A stretch of DNA of 44,742 nt, from NCBI GenBank assembly GCA_017513525.1, contig JAFXFC010000003.1:1-44742 (forward strand), written 5' to 3'. The notes beneath the pieces are model-generated. The model was given only the letters and a program-made list of their open reading frames with translations, ran no database searches and was not told the DNA's origin. The position numbers and the translations under genes are program-made. Source of the DNA: Clostridia bacterium. GTDB lineage: Bacteria > Bacillota > Clostridia > Oscillospirales > Acutalibacteraceae. Numbering within the stretch: position 1 is the stretch's first letter; the number at the start of each line of letters is the position of its first letter. Positions 16,207-26,244 of the stretch are shown one piece after another.

Positions 16207-17706
16207 TTATCCGACTGAAAAAGATGATTCTGTTTCTTCTTCTGAGGGAGAATCCGTTTCTTCTGTTTCTTCAGAAGAAGGTTCTTCTGTAGTTTCATCG
16301 GAAGGCTCCTCTTCCTCTGCCGTTGTGATTTCAGACGAGGGTTCTTCCTCAGAAGTTGCCTCCTCTGTTGTTGAGGGGGCATCAGTAGTTGCAGGAGAAG
16401 TGGTAGTGCCGGATACAGGTCTGCTTACTGTCTGTTGTGACTGACGGGTGGTTTCTTCTGCCTGTGTCAGCACTTCTTCTTCTGTTGTTTCCTCAACGGT
16501 AGTTTCTTCTTCCGAAGTAGTTTCTTCCGAAGTAGTTTCTTCAGAAGTTGTCTCTTCAACAGTTGTTTCCTCGGCAACAGTTGTTGTTTCACCGTTATAT
16601 TCCGTTCCGACTCCTCTGACCAGAATGATAACGGCAAGAAGAACAATAGAGAGAACCAATAAAGCACTGAGTGCTATAAGAAGCTTTAATTTTGATCTTA
16701 TGCGTTTCTTTTCAATGCGTTCTTCTTCCGAAAGTGTTTCTTCTTCTGCAACAGCCTCTTCTTCATTGCTGTCTTCAAGAGCTGCTTCATCAAAAGTCAG
16801 TGCATTCTCTGAAAACTCTTCAGAATATTCTTCAGTTTCTTCTGAATCTGAAGCTGCTACAGCTTGTGTTTCCTCTTCATTTTCAGCTTCCTGTGTCTGA
16901 GGTTCGGCAGCTTCTGAGTCTGTTTCTTCTGGCTCACTGTTTATTTCAGCAACAGCTGCTTCTGCCTTTTCTTCCGATGCGACCTCCGAGAAATCCGGAA
17001 CGAAGCCTAATGCAGGGATTTCCTCTTCAACAGCTGTTTCAAGTACTTTAACTGCAATAACACTTACGGCAGCCTCGCTTTCACGGGCAAATGCCACTTT
17101 AGAAATAAGGCTTACTATTTTTTTAACAGAGCCGTCTGAAACACGGCAGATATCTTCAATATCCTTTTCGGATAAAAGCTCGGCTACACCTGAACTTACA
17201 AGAATAAAAATATCTCCGACTAAAACATCGGGAAATACGCTGCTGCTGTAATTTGCTACAGTATCCTCGACCTTTTCGGGAGTTACGGGAGTGCAGACAT
17301 TTAATCTGACAGCATATAATTTTGCATTGCCGTTTTTAGCAAGAACAACTTTTCTTCCCGAAGCATAAAGACAGGCAGATACGAGCTCCTCTTCGCTCTT
17401 ATCCATTTTCATAAGTGCACTGCGGCAATCTTCAAAAAATCCGCTGAAAACACTTCTCGGATCTCTTGCAACGGGGAATTTTTCGGCACGCTCATTAAAT
17501 GCGGCAACTGCAGCATCTGCAAAGCCTTCAACACCTGATGAAGTTAATGCAAAATACACGTTTCCGCTGAGAATACCTGAACCTTTATAACCGTTTTTTA
17601 TAACATCACGGGAGAATACCTTGCCGTTAACATTAACACTGTCGGTATTATAAGCGGCAGAAGGGCGCTTTTGAGTTACAATAGCGGCTTCAACTTTCAT
17701 GGGCAT
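16207..17706 (-). CDS. degenerate PP2C-fold membrane protein with Thr/Glu-rich extracellular tail
   Basis: 499 aa from the ATG at 17706, with AAGGAGG 9 nt upstream. Residues 1-225 follow the PP2C phosphatase pattern: AAYNTDSVN where PP2C has the N-x-D motif, YFALTSSGVEG where it has a DGMGG, GDIFILVSSGVAELL where it has GD-LLL-SDG, and ESEAAVSVIAV at the final DN-T motif. The metal-binding Asp of each is replaced, so catalysis is unlikely. An acidic linker, basic KKRIRSKLK and one membrane helix (about 341-364) follow, then some 130 residues dominated by Thr, Ser and Glu, predicted outside the cell. It lies 17 nt after folC. Possibly a pseudophosphatase sensor or scaffold. Confidence 0.72.
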   Translation of the reverse strand: MPMKVEAAIVTQKRPSAAYNTDSVNVNGKVFSRDVIKNGYKGSGILSGNVYFALTSSGVEGFADAAVAAFNERAEKFPVARDPRSVFSGFFEDCRSALMKMDKSEEELVSACLYASGRKVVLAKNGNAKLYAVRLNVCTPVTPEKVEDTVANYSSSVFPDVLVGDIFILVSSGVAELLSEKDIEDICRVSDGSVKKIVSLISKVAFARESEAAVSVIAVKVLETAVEEEIPALGFVPDFSEVASEEKAEAAVAEINSEPEETDSEAAEPQTQEAENEEETQAVAASDSEETEEYSEEFSENALTFDEAALEDSNEEEAVAEEETLSEEERIEKKRIRSKLKLLIALSALLVLSIVLLAVIILVRGVGTEYNGETTTVAEETTVEETTSEETTSEETTSEEETTVEETTEEEVLTQAEETTRQSQQTVSRPVSGTTTSPATTDAPSTTEEATSEEEPSSEITTAEEEEPSDETTEEPSSEETEETDSPSEEETESSFSVG

Positions 17707-17723
17707 ATCAAGTTTCCTCCTTA

Positions 17724-19028
17724 TCATTGTAAAGCGGCACTGCTGCCGCAAAATTTTAATAATAAATCTCTTACATCGCCTGCGAGATACAATGAGCCGC
17801 AGACAATAAGTGCATCAAATGTAGCTATCTTTCCGAATGCTGCTCTTATTCCCTCTTCGGGGGTATTATATGGAGTGCTCTTTACTGAGAATTCCTCTGC
17901 TATACAAGAGAGCTCTTCAGCACTCATGCTTCTGGGATTTGAGGGTTTTACCGTAATAACTTCAGAAAAACACGGAATAAGATTGCTTAACGATTTTCTG
18001 CAATCCTTATCAGCCATCATACCCATTACTGCAAGAATTTTTTTACCTTTCAGGTGCTTTTTGATTATCTGAGATAAAGCCAAAGTAGAACCGTCGTTGT
18101 GCGATCCGTCAAGAATGACCAAGGGAGAAACGGACAAAATTTCGGTTCTTGCCGGAATTCTCGCTGCAGCTATTCCGTCACAAACGGCTTTTTCGGGAAT
18201 ACTTATTCCGCTGCTTCTCAATACTTTTACGGCACCTGAAACTAAAGCCATATTGTTAAGCTGATGAAGGCCACTCCAAGGGATCAAAAGCTCACCCTCA
18301 GCGGAACTTACCGTAGTTCCGGTAATATTTTCCGAAATAAGAGTGAATATCTTATTACTGTCTTCAATAAGAAGCGGAGCTTCTTTTCTTTGAGCCTGCT
18401 CTTTAATAACTTCGAGCACCTCTTGCGGCTGTTCGGCACCTGTTATTACGGGACATTTTCTTTTTATGATACCGCATTTCTCAAATGCGATTTTTTCAAG
18501 TGTGTCACCGAGCACATTTATGTGATCGAGAGAAACCGAGGTTATAATGCTGCAAACGGGAGAAGGAATGATGTTTGTTGCATCAAATCTTCCGCCGAGT
18601 CCCGTTTCAAGAACAACAAAATCACAGTCTTTTTCGGCATAATATGTAAGTGCCGCTGCTGTTACTGCTTCAAATTCCGTTATTTTTACACCTTCAGAAT
18701 TAAGCTCTTCAATAACCTTACTTACCTTTTCAGTGACAGTTATAAGTTCCTCAGGCTCGATCATTTTCATGTCAAGCTGAATTCTCTCACGAAAATCAAT
18801 TACATAAGGCGAGGTATAAAGACCTGTTCTGAAGCCTGCCTTTGTAAGCACCGAAGCGAGAGCCGTACAGGTACTTCCCTTTCCGTTAGTACCTGCAACA
18901 TGAATAAAGTTAAGCTTTTTATGGGGAGAGCCGAGCCTTTCAGAGAGAAGCGTTATTCTCTCAAGTCCCGGCATTATCCCGAATTTTTCAAGTGAATGAT
19001 AAAAGTCTACCGCTTCACTGAGTGTCAT
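17724..19028 (-). CDS. folC: bifunctional folylpolyglutamate synthase/dihydrofolate synthase
   Basis: 434 aa Mur-ligase-family enzyme that adds glutamate to dihydropteroate or folate. The ATP-binding loop is AGTNGKGS (45-52), TSPYVIDFRERI is the FolC motif that follows, FVVLETGLGGRFDATN and SLDHINVLG contain further active-site residues, and the C-terminal domain has LVILDGSHND. Length is normal. It lies 13 nt after valS, a pairing common in Firmicutes. Confidence 0.94.
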   Translation of the reverse strand: MTLSEAVDFYHSLEKFGIMPGLERITLLSERLGSPHKKLNFIHVAGTNGKGSTCTALASVLTKAGFRTGLYTSPYVIDFRERIQLDMKMIEPEELITVTEKVSKVIEELNSEGVKITEFEAVTAAALTYYAEKDCDFVVLETGLGGRFDATNIIPSPVCSIITSVSLDHINVLGDTLEKIAFEKCGIIKRKCPVITGAEQPQEVLEVIKEQAQRKEAPLLIEDSNKIFTLISENITGTTVSSAEGELLIPWSGLHQLNNMALVSGAVKVLRSSGISIPEKAVCDGIAAARIPARTEILSVSPLVILDGSHNDGSTLALSQIIKKHLKGKKILAVMGMMADKDCRKSLSNLIPCFSEVITVKPSNPRSMSAEELSCIAEEFSVKSTPYNTPEEGIRAAFGKIATFDALIVCGSLYLAGDVRDLLLKFCGSSAALQ

Positions 19029-19041
19029 ATTTAGTCACCTT

Positions 19042-21675
19042 TTAACCGAGTTTCAAAATACTTGCTTTAAGAAGCGCTGCTTTTTCGTTAAGCTTTATCT
19101 GATTAGCCTTCTGTTCTTCAATAACATTGGCAGGGGCTTTTGCAAGGAAGCCCTGATTATTAAGCTTTCCGTTTATCTGAGCGAGCTTCTTTTCAACCTC
19201 TTCAAGCTCTTTATTAAGACGCTTTCTTTCTGCTTCAAAGTCAACAAGCTGGGCCATAGGAATATAAATGGTCGCAACATCCGTAACAACGCTTACACTG
19301 CCGTCAAGCTCAAATACATTTTCATCATCTGATACGGCAAGTCCCGAAGCTGATGCAAGGCGCTGGAAGTATTTAGCAGCATCGCAGAAAAGCTCTGTTT
19401 CTTTAGTTACAATATCAAGCTTTGCCTTCTTTGATGGAGGAACATTCATTTCAGCTCTGCGGTTTCTTACAGCTCTTACGGCTGTCATAATATGCTCCAT
19501 ATTCTCCTCATCCTTGGGGAATACATAGTTTTCGTCATAAACGGGCCAGGGAGATACCATAATGGAGTCACCGCTGTGAGGAAGTGTCTGCCATATCTCT
19601 TCCGTAATAAAGGGCATAAAGGGATGAAGAAGCTTAAGAGTATTACTCATAACATAGGTAAGAACTGCTCTTGCTGTCTTCTTGAGTTCAATATCTTCGG
19701 AAGAAAGACGGATCTTACAAATTTCGATATACCAGTCACAAAGGATATCCCAGATAAAGTCATAAAGCTTCTGAACTGCAATACCGAGCTCAAACTTATC
19801 AAGATTATCTGTAACTTCCTTAACAACGGTGTTGAATTTTGTGAGAATCCATTTATCTTCAAGAGCAAGTTTTTCGGGAATATGGGGAGCCGGCTCATCT
19901 TCTCCGAGGTTCATAAGAACAAATCTTGCGGCATTCCAGAGCTTGTTTGCAAAGTTTCTGGAAGCTTCAACCTTTTCGTCAGAAAAACGCATATCATTTC
20001 CGGGGCTGTTGCCTGTTGCAAGAGTAAATCTCAGAGCATCTGCACCGTATTTATCAATAATTTCAAGGGGATCAATACCGTTACCGAGAGATTTTGACAT
20101 CTTTCTGCCCTGTGCATCACGAACAAGTCCGTGAATAAGAACGGTATCAAAGGGAGCTTTGCCCATCTGCTCACAAGATGAGAATATCATTCTTGCAACC
20201 CAGAAGAAAATAATATCATAACCAGTAACCAAGGTATTTGTGGGGAAATAATGCTGAAGCTCAGCAGTATTGTCGGGCCAACCGAGAGTTGAGAAGGGCC
20301 AGAGTGCTGAGGAGAACCATGTATCAAGTGTATCGGGATCCTGTGTAAGATTTGCACTGCCGCATTTTGTACACTTACAGGGTGCTTCCTTTGAAACTAT
20401 AATTTCACCGCAGTCAGCACAGTACCATGCGGGAATTCTGTGTCCCCACCAAAGCTGACGGGAAATACACCAATCCTTGATGTTTTCCATCCAGTGATAA
20501 TATATTTTATCAAATCTTTCGGGAACGAACTTTGTTTCGCCGCTTCTTACAGCCTCAATTGCAGGCTTTGCAAGGGGTTCCATCTTAACGAACCACTGCT
20601 TTGAAACCTTGGGCTCAATTGTTGAATGACATCTGTAGCAGGTGCCTACATTATGAGAATAATTCTCTGTTTTGATAAGTGCACCCTCTGCTTCAAGATC
20701 GGCTACAATTGCCTTTCTTGCCTCGAATCTGTCCATACCGCTGTATTTGCCGTAGCCCTCTGCGATATGTGCATCATCCGTAAATGTATCAATAACGGGA
20801 AGATTATGGCGAAGACCTACTTCAAAGTCATTGGGGTCATGTGCAGGTGTGATTTTAACACAGCCTGTACCGAATTCCGGTTCAACATATTCGTCTGCAA
20901 CAATGGGAATTTCTCTGTGAACAATAGGAAGAATAAGAGTTTTTCCTACAAGGTGCTTATATCTTTCATCATCGGGATGAACTGCAACAGCAGTATCGCC
21001 GAGCATTGTTTCAGGTCTTGTTGTTGCAAGCTCAAGATAGCCGCTTCCGTCCTTAAGCGGATAGCGAAGATGCCAGAAATGTCCTGCCTGCTCCTCGTAT
21101 TCAACCTCAGCATCTGAAATTGATGTAAGACAAACGGGGCACCAGTTAACAATTCTTTCGCCGCGGTAAATAAGTCCTTTTTCATAAAGACGGACAAATA
21201 CCTCTTTAACAGCCTTATTACAGCCCTCGTCAAGAGTAAATCTTTCTCTGTCCCAGTCGCATGAAGAACCGAGCTTTTTAAGCTGATCAACAATTCTTCC
21301 GCCGTACTGTCTTTTCCATTCCCATGCTCTTTCGAGGAAGCCTTCTCTTCCGAGGTCTTCCTTTGAAATGCCTTCTTTTCTCATAGCTTCAACGATTTTT
21401 GCTTCCGTTGCAATTGAAGCATGGTCAGTGCCGGGAAGCCACAAGGTATCAAAGCCTGCCATTCTCTTATAGCGGATAAGAATATCCTGAAGAGTGTTGT
21501 CAAGTGCATGTCCCATGTGAAGCTGTCCCGTAATATTGGGCGGAGGGATAACTATTGTGTAAGTGGGCTTGTCCAATTCACATTTTGCGTGAAAATATTT
21601 TCCGTCAAGCCAGCTTTTATAAATTCTGTCTTCTACATTTTTCGGATCGTAGAGTTTTTCAAGTTCTTTACTCAT
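19042..21675 (-). CDS. valS: valine--tRNA ligase
   Basis: 877 aa class I aminoacyl-tRNA synthetase. The HIGH motif is HMGH (53-56, in [16 protein letters not shown]), and the KMSKS motif is exact ([11 protein letters not shown]). The editing domain lies between them, with a Cys-rich zinc-like knuckle (CADCGE, CKCTKCG). The C-terminal coiled coil ([26 protein letters not shown]) is typical of ValS. It heads the valS-folC-PP2C-like transcription unit. The leader is only about 35 nt, so no T-box riboswitch is present. Confidence 0.97.
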   Translation of the reverse strand: MSKELEKLYDPKNVEDRIYKSWLDGKYFHAKCELDKPTYTIVIPPPNITGQLHMGHALDNTLQDILIRYKRMAGFDTLWLPGTDHASIATEAKIVEAMRKEGISKEDLGREGFLERAWEWKRQYGGRIVDQLKKLGSSCDWDRERFTLDEGCNKAVKEVFVRLYEKGLIYRGERIVNWCPVCLTSISDAEVEYEEQAGHFWHLRYPLKDGSGYLELATTRPETMLGDTAVAVHPDDERYKHLVGKTLILPIVHREIPIVADEYVEPEFGTGCVKITPAHDPNDFEVGLRHNLPVIDTFTDDAHIAEGYGKYSGMDRFEARKAIVADLEAEGALIKTENYSHNVGTCYRCHSTIEPKVSKQWFVKMEPLAKPAIEAVRSGETKFVPERFDKIYYHWMENIKDWCISRQLWWGHRIPAWYCADCGEIIVSKEAPCKCTKCGSANLTQDPDTLDTWFSSALWPFSTLGWPDNTAELQHYFPTNTLVTGYDIIFFWVARMIFSSCEQMGKAPFDTVLIHGLVRDAQGRKMSKSLGNGIDPLEIIDKYGADALRFTLATGNSPGNDMRFSDEKVEASRNFANKLWNAARFVLMNLGEDEPAPHIPEKLALEDKWILTKFNTVVKEVTDNLDKFELGIAVQKLYDFIWDILCDWYIEICKIRLSSEDIELKKTARAVLTYVMSNTLKLLHPFMPFITEEIWQTLPHSGDSIMVSPWPVYDENYVFPKDEENMEHIMTAVRAVRNRRAEMNVPPSKKAKLDIVTKETELFCDAAKYFQRLASASGLAVSDDENVFELDGSVSVVTDVATIYIPMAQLVDFEAERKRLNKELEEVEKKLAQINGKLNNQGFLAKAPANVIEEQKANQIKLNEKAALLKASILKLG

Positions 21676-21710
21676 ATCTATAACCTCTTTTTTTCGGTTT
21701 TAACCGATAT

Positions 21711-21739
21711 ATTATAACACCTTTCCTGTATTTTGTAAA
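21711..21739 (-). promoter_or_regulatory. promoter of valS
   Basis: TTTACA (21734-21739), a 17-nt spacer and a consensus TATAAT (21711-21716). Transcription would start near 21704, giving a short leader with an ATCGGTT/AACCGA hairpin but no T-box. It lies in the gap after recD2. Confidence 0.75.
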
Positions 21740-21745
21740 TATAAA

Positions 21746-23947
21746 TCAGGCAAGTAAAAATTCTTTTAATGCCGAATATCTTTTATTCTGTTTATTATTT
21801 GCCGCCATCGAGTATATTTTATCCTCAATTCCTACAAGCACAAGTATTTTTTTAGCTCTCGTAACTCCCGTATACAAAAGATTTCTGTACATGAGCATCG
21901 ACGGACAGTCAATAACGGGCATTATCACAACAGGATATTCACTGCCCTGACTTTTATGAACGGTAATGGCATACGCGAGTTCAAGCTCGGATAGATTATC
22001 TGACGGATAGTCCGCCACTCGGTCATCAAATTCTATCTTCATAATACCTGCGGCATAATTTATTTTTTTAAGAATTCCGATATCACCGTTAAATATTCCC
22101 TCTCCTTCTTCGGAGCCTTTATTCCACGGAATATCGTAATTATTCTTTATCTGCATTACTCTGTCACCCTCACGGAATATCCTGCCTCCTGAGGTTTTGA
22201 GTTCATTCTTCGTTCTGTCGGGAGGATTGAGAACCGCCTGAAGTCTTCTGTTCAGATTAACGGTTCCGAGATCGCCTTTTCTTGAGGGACAAAGTATCTG
22301 TATATCATCAAAGGGTGAAAATCCGTAAGCATCGGGAAGCCTTTTTGAAATAAGTTGAAGTACCGTATCTGAAGCAGAAAAGACATCTTCTCTTCGCATA
22401 AAGAAAAAATCGGAATCGGAAACACCGAGTGTGGGCATTTCACCCGACATGATACGGTGAGCATTCATAACAATAAGGCTTTTTTGTGCCTGTCTGAAAA
22501 TTTCCGTAAGACACACAACGGGAAGAATTCCTGCGTCAACAAGGTCATTGAGCACATTGCCCGGTCCCACCGACGGAAGCTGATCGGAGTCACCTACTAA
22601 AACTATTCTGCACCCCATAGGAAGTGCATCAAGAAGACTTGCAAAAAGCTCAGTATCAACCATAGACATTTCATCAATAATTATCGCACCGCAAACTAAG
22701 GGATTTTCAGCATTGCGTCTGAAAGCAGGCTTATCGTTGGCATCCCATTCGACCTCAAGAAGTCTGTGAATGGTCTTAGCTTCTCTTCCTGTAACCTCAC
22801 TCATTCTTTTTGCGGCTCTTCCCGTGGGTGCACAAAGAAGCACTTCTACCCTTTTTCTTTCAAAAACATCTATAATACCTTTAACGGCTGTAGTTTTACC
22901 TGTACCCGGTCCTCCCGTTAAAATAAGAAGACCTTTGGTTGCAGCCGTAATTATTGCTTCTTTTTGCTTTTCGGCATAAAAAATTCCGTTTTCCTCTTCA
23001 ATCCGCTCAATATCGGCTTCAACCGCTTTTATAAGCGAGGGAGGAAATTTCAGAATATTTTTCATTCTTTCGGCAATAGCCATCTCTGCAAGATAAATTT
23101 CAGGAAGAAAAAGAAATTCTTCACCGTAAATTTCACAGGAAATCAACTGTTTTCTCGCCAAGAGCTCATCTATAGAGCTATTCGCAGTTTCTTCTTCAAT
23201 TTCAAGAAGTGCTTTTGCCGGAACTGCCATTTTCCGTCTAGGAATGCAGGTATGTCCGTTATAGAGATTATGACGGATTATATGCAGCATTCCTGCGGCA
23301 TTTCTGCAGGAAGGTTCGGGAGAAAGTCCCATATCCTCCACTAATTTTTCGGCTCTTTCAAAGCTGAAGCCGTTTACCGTACCGCAGAGGATATAAGGAT
23401 TGTCCTTTATCATTTTAACGGCATTCATACCGAAATACTTATATATTGCAGTACATTCAGCGGGCGTAATACCGACATTTTCAAGCTCTATCATTATCTT
23501 TCTCATTGCATACTGCCGATTGAATTCAGCAGAAATATCAAGCGCCTTTTGCTTTGAGATACCGCTTATTGCGGCGAGCTTTTCAGGCTCACTTTCAAGC
23601 ACTTCAAAGCTCTGCTCTCCGAAGCGTTCTATTATCTTAATAGCGGTTTTAGGGCCTATTCCCTTGATAGCACCCGACGCCAAGTATCTGTAAAGCTTTG
23701 CTGTTGTGTCGGGTAATGACCTTTCACAGGAGGATATCTTAAACTGTCTGCCAAAGACCTCATGTGCTCCCCAAGTGCCGTAAAGAACCACTTCTTCACC
23801 GGGAGCAATATCCGACAAGGTTCCTACTGCCGTTATTATCTCACCCGAAATATTAACTTCAATAACAGTGAAAAAGTTTGTTGAATTATGAAAGACCACA
23901 TTTTCAACTATTCCCGTTATTTTTTCTTCGTAAATATTTTCATTCAT
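21746..23947 (-). CDS. recD2: ATP-dependent RecD2-like DNA helicase
   Basis: 733 aa SF1B 5'-3' helicase of the RecD2 (YrrC) class, which acts without RecBC. An N-terminal OB-like region and helix-hairpin-helix segments (ASGAIKGIGPKTAIKI, LAAISGISKQKA) come first. The motor follows: Walker A GGPGTGKT (345-352), Walker B IIIDEMSMVD, motif III GDSDQLPSVGPG and the C-terminal TVHKSQGSEYPVVIMP. Length fits the family. It lies 14 nt after the MreB gene. The ribosome binding site is weak, so coupling to that gene is likely. Confidence 0.94.
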   Translation of the reverse strand: MNENIYEEKITGIVENVVFHNSTNFFTVIEVNISGEIITAVGTLSDIAPGEEVVLYGTWGAHEVFGRQFKISSCERSLPDTTAKLYRYLASGAIKGIGPKTAIKIIERFGEQSFEVLESEPEKLAAISGISKQKALDISAEFNRQYAMRKIMIELENVGITPAECTAIYKYFGMNAVKMIKDNPYILCGTVNGFSFERAEKLVEDMGLSPEPSCRNAAGMLHIIRHNLYNGHTCIPRRKMAVPAKALLEIEEETANSSIDELLARKQLISCEIYGEEFLFLPEIYLAEMAIAERMKNILKFPPSLIKAVEADIERIEEENGIFYAEKQKEAIITAATKGLLILTGGPGTGKTTAVKGIIDVFERKRVEVLLCAPTGRAAKRMSEVTGREAKTIHRLLEVEWDANDKPAFRRNAENPLVCGAIIIDEMSMVDTELFASLLDALPMGCRIVLVGDSDQLPSVGPGNVLNDLVDAGILPVVCLTEIFRQAQKSLIVMNAHRIMSGEMPTLGVSDSDFFFMRREDVFSASDTVLQLISKRLPDAYGFSPFDDIQILCPSRKGDLGTVNLNRRLQAVLNPPDRTKNELKTSGGRIFREGDRVMQIKNNYDIPWNKGSEEGEGIFNGDIGILKKINYAAGIMKIEFDDRVADYPSDNLSELELAYAITVHKSQGSEYPVVIMPVIDCPSMLMYRNLLYTGVTRAKKILVLVGIEDKIYSMAANNKQNKRYSALKEFLLA

Positions 23948-23961
23948 ATATTATCTACGGC

Positions 23962-24999
23962 TTATTCGCCGCTGTCCTCATTTTCAACAGTTGCAGACTT
24001 AAATATGTAACCGTTCCTGTCAAGATATTTCATATCCTTAAGAAGAATTCCGATCCCTTTAGCGGCACATTCATCGGGAGAACCCGCTACAACTGTTTTT
24101 ACATTTGTATTCAATTCAATAAATTTATCCATTCCGAAAAGCCTTGCTGAACCGCCCGTAAGAATAATTCCCGTATCGGTTATATCACCGCAAAGCTCAG
24201 GCGGTGTCATTTCAAGCACACGAATTATACATGCAAGTATTTCATCAAGACGCGGCTTCAAAACTTCGTAAATCTCAGTTGAAGTCAACTCAACCTCAGA
24301 AGGGAGTCCGCCGTCAATACTCTTTCCGCAGGAAACTACCGCTATTTCATCGTTTCTGGGAATTGCAGAGCCTACCGTTATTTTTATTTCTTCCGCTGTA
24401 GGCATACCAATTTCTATCTTATATTTTTTTGCGACATATTCTATGATGCTTTTTGTAAGATCGTTACCGCCGATTTTAAGAGATTCAGAAACTGCAATAT
24501 TTCCCATAGTAACGACTGAGCAATCAGTAACACCGCCGCCGATATCGCATACAAAAGTACCTTTAGGCTCCGTAAGGCTTACTCCGGCTCCTATTGCAGA
24601 TGCCAGAGATTCATCCACAAAGCAGGCTTTTCCCGCACCTGAAGCCATAACCACATCAAACACCGTTTTTTTCTGAAGAGGTGTTACTGTGCTTGGTACA
24701 CACATAAGCACATTAGGCTTAAAAAGCTTTCCGAAGCATATTTTGTTTATACAGTTTCTCAGCATAACACAGGCTTGATTTCTGTCAATAACGATGCCGT
24801 CTTTTATAGGATAAACGGCTATCATGGAGTCGGGCAGCTTTTCACACATTTTTTTCGCATTCGAGCCTATAGCCAGTGTCTTCCCCGAAAACTTATCACA
24901 AACCATAACAGAGGGTTCACACATAACTATACCTTTTCCGTCAACAAAAACAGTAACACTTGAAGATCCGAAATCAATTCCTATTTTCAGTCCGAGCAA
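23962..24999 (-). CDS. mreB: MreB/Mbl-family actin-like protein
   Basis: 345 aa from a TTG at 24999, chosen because GGGGAGG lies 9 nt upstream and because the product then begins LGLKIGIDFGSSS, matching the MreB start; the frame could extend to 25029 without a site. Actin-fold motifs: GIDFGSSSVTVFV (phosphate 1), FVCDIGGGVTDCSVV (phosphate 2) and TGIILTGGSARLFG (adenosine). Family members polymerise on the membrane and guide cell-wall synthesis. No mreC, mreD or rodA is adjacent; instead it is co-transcribed with recD2. It may be a second paralogue (Mbl or MreBH type). Confidence 0.86.
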   Translation of the reverse strand: MLGLKIGIDFGSSSVTVFVDGKGIVMCEPSVMVCDKFSGKTLAIGSNAKKMCEKLPDSMIAVYPIKDGIVIDRNQACVMLRNCINKICFGKLFKPNVLMCVPSTVTPLQKKTVFDVVMASGAGKACFVDESLASAIGAGVSLTEPKGTFVCDIGGGVTDCSVVTMGNIAVSESLKIGGNDLTKSIIEYVAKKYKIEIGMPTAEEIKITVGSAIPRNDEIAVVSCGKSIDGGLPSEVELTSTEIYEVLKPRLDEILACIIRVLEMTPPELCGDITDTGIILTGGSARLFGMDKFIELNTNVKTVVAGSPDECAAKGIGILLKDMKYLDRNGYIFKSATVENEDSGE

Positions 25000-25032
25000 A
25001 TGCGAACACCTCCCCTTATAATTATTCAATAT

Positions 25033-25061
25033 ATAATATCATAAGTTACACATTTTGTCTA
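25033..25061 (-). promoter_or_regulatory. promoter of mreB-recD2
   Basis: TAGACA (25056-25061), a 17-nt spacer and TATTAT (25033-25038). It is divergent from the hydrolase promoter. The rest of the 250-bp spacer between the two genes is A/T-rich with no ORF. Confidence 0.6.
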
Positions 25062-25184
25062 TATAAAAAAAGACCTTGTTATATAAATTTTACAGTCAAT
25101 AACCGCATTTTATTTGCACTTATTGCACATATAAAAGTCATATAATTTGTAGATAATAAACATTTTTTCAAAATTGATTTCAAT

Positions 25185-25217
25185 ATTATTCCTTTCATCG
25201 GAATAATGTGCTAATAT
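25185..25217 (+). promoter_or_regulatory. extended -10 promoter with overlapping inverted repeat, for the hydrolase gene
   Basis: TG-C-TAATAT (25209-25217) forms an extended -10; no good -35 is visible. Where the -35 would lie there is a perfect 8-bp inverted repeat, ATTATTCC (25185-25192) and GGAATAAT (25200-25207), which could be an activator or repressor site. Confidence 0.45.
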
Positions 25218-25250
25218 TAATCTGTAAATTTTTGCAAAGGAGATAATAAA

Positions 25251-26183
25251 ATGAATTTTGACAACAACGAATACCGTTTTCATTCAAATACGGGTATTAC
25301 AGATATCTATGTTCAAAGTATTGTCCCTTCAAATAAAAATGAAGTAAAAGGTATAATATCAATAGTTCACGGCATGGCAGAGCACACCGACAGATATAAA
25401 GATATTGCCGAATATCTCTGTAAAAAAGGCTACGCTGTTTTCATGCACGATCATGCAGGTCACGGAAAGTCCGTAAAGGATAATGACGATCTCGGTTATT
25501 TCGGTGAAAATGACGGAAACGAAAAAATCGTCGATGATGTAAAAAACGCTGTTGAATTAGCTAAAAAGCATTATCCCGATGTTCCTTTGATAATATGGGG
25601 ACATTCAATGGGTTCATTTGTAACACGCCGCTTTATTGCAAAATATCCCGATATTGCCGATGCTGCGATAATCTGCGGCACCAGCGGTGCAAATCCTGCC
25701 GCTCCTCTCGGCATTTCAATTGCAAAATTAATTGCAAAGCTATTAGGCACACGCCACCGCTCAAAGCTTCTTGATACAATGGCATTCGGAACATACAACA
25801 AAAAATTCACCGGAGATACAGGTTTCGAATGGCTTTCCGTAAATGAAGAAAATGTTAAAACATATGTGGAAGATAAACTTTGCGGCTATAATTTTACTGC
25901 TTACGGCTTCAAAGACCTGTTCTCTCTTCTTGCAAGCATATCAACAAATGATTGGTATAATGAAGTTCCGAAAGATCTGCCCATTTATCTTATTGCAGGT
26001 GACATGGACCCTGTAGGAAATTACGGAAAAGGTGTAACAGAGGTTTATAATAAACTGAGAAGCTCAGGACACACAAATGTTTCAATTAAGCTTTATAAAG
26101 GGCTTCGCCATGAAATACATAATGAGAAAAATCGTCAGACAGTTTTAGACGATATATTAAAATTTGCTGATTCAGTTAAATAA
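25251..26183 (+). CDS. alpha/beta hydrolase (monoacylglycerol lipase/lysophospholipase type)
   Basis: 310 aa serine hydrolase. The oxyanion region HGMAEHTDRY, HDHAGHGKS and the nucleophile elbow GHSMGS are those of the Hydrolase_4 (lysophospholipase, monoglyceride lipase) group. The acid is probably the Asp in GDMDPVG and the His lies in LRHEIHNE, completing the triad. There is no signal peptide, so it is probably cytoplasmic. AAAGGAG 8 nt upstream supports the start. Monocistronic, with a shared terminator downstream. Substrate unknown, most likely lipid esters. Confidence 0.88.
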   Translation: MNFDNNEYRFHSNTGITDIYVQSIVPSNKNEVKGIISIVHGMAEHTDRYKDIAEYLCKKGYAVFMHDHAGHGKSVKDNDDLGYFGENDGNEKIVDDVKNAVELAKKHYPDVPLIIWGHSMGSFVTRRFIAKYPDIADAAIICGTSGANPAAPLGISIAKLIAKLLGTRHRSKLLDTMAFGTYNKKFTGDTGFEWLSVNEENVKTYVEDKLCGYNFTAYGFKDLFSLLASISTNDWYNEVPKDLPIYLIAGDMDPVGNYGKGVTEVYNKLRSSGHTNVSIKLYKGLRHEIHNEKNRQTVLDDILKFADSVK

Positions 26184-26196
26184 TCAGAATATAAGA

Positions 26197-26235
26197 AAAC
26201 GCCCCTCAGAGTAATTCAAACTCTGAGGGGTTCCA
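26197..26235. terminator. bidirectional terminator between convergent genes
   Basis: A perfect 11-bp stem, CCCCTCAGAGT (26202-26212) with ACTCTGAGGGG (26220-26230), with a 7-nt loop. The minus-strand tail (CGTTTTCTT) is better than the plus-strand one, but it serves both the hydrolase gene and the dockerin gene. Confidence 0.8.
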
Positions 26236-26244
26236 TGTTTTAAG

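Noticed and set aside
16448..16900. Ser/Val-rich plus-strand frame
   Set aside because: It is the antisense of the Thr/Glu-rich repeat tail of the PP2C-like protein; the composition follows from the GAA/ACA-rich codons.
21676..21745. T-box riboswitch upstream of valS
   Set aside because: The gap is only 70 bp, the predicted leader is about 35 nt, and no T-box sequence or antiterminator can be seen.
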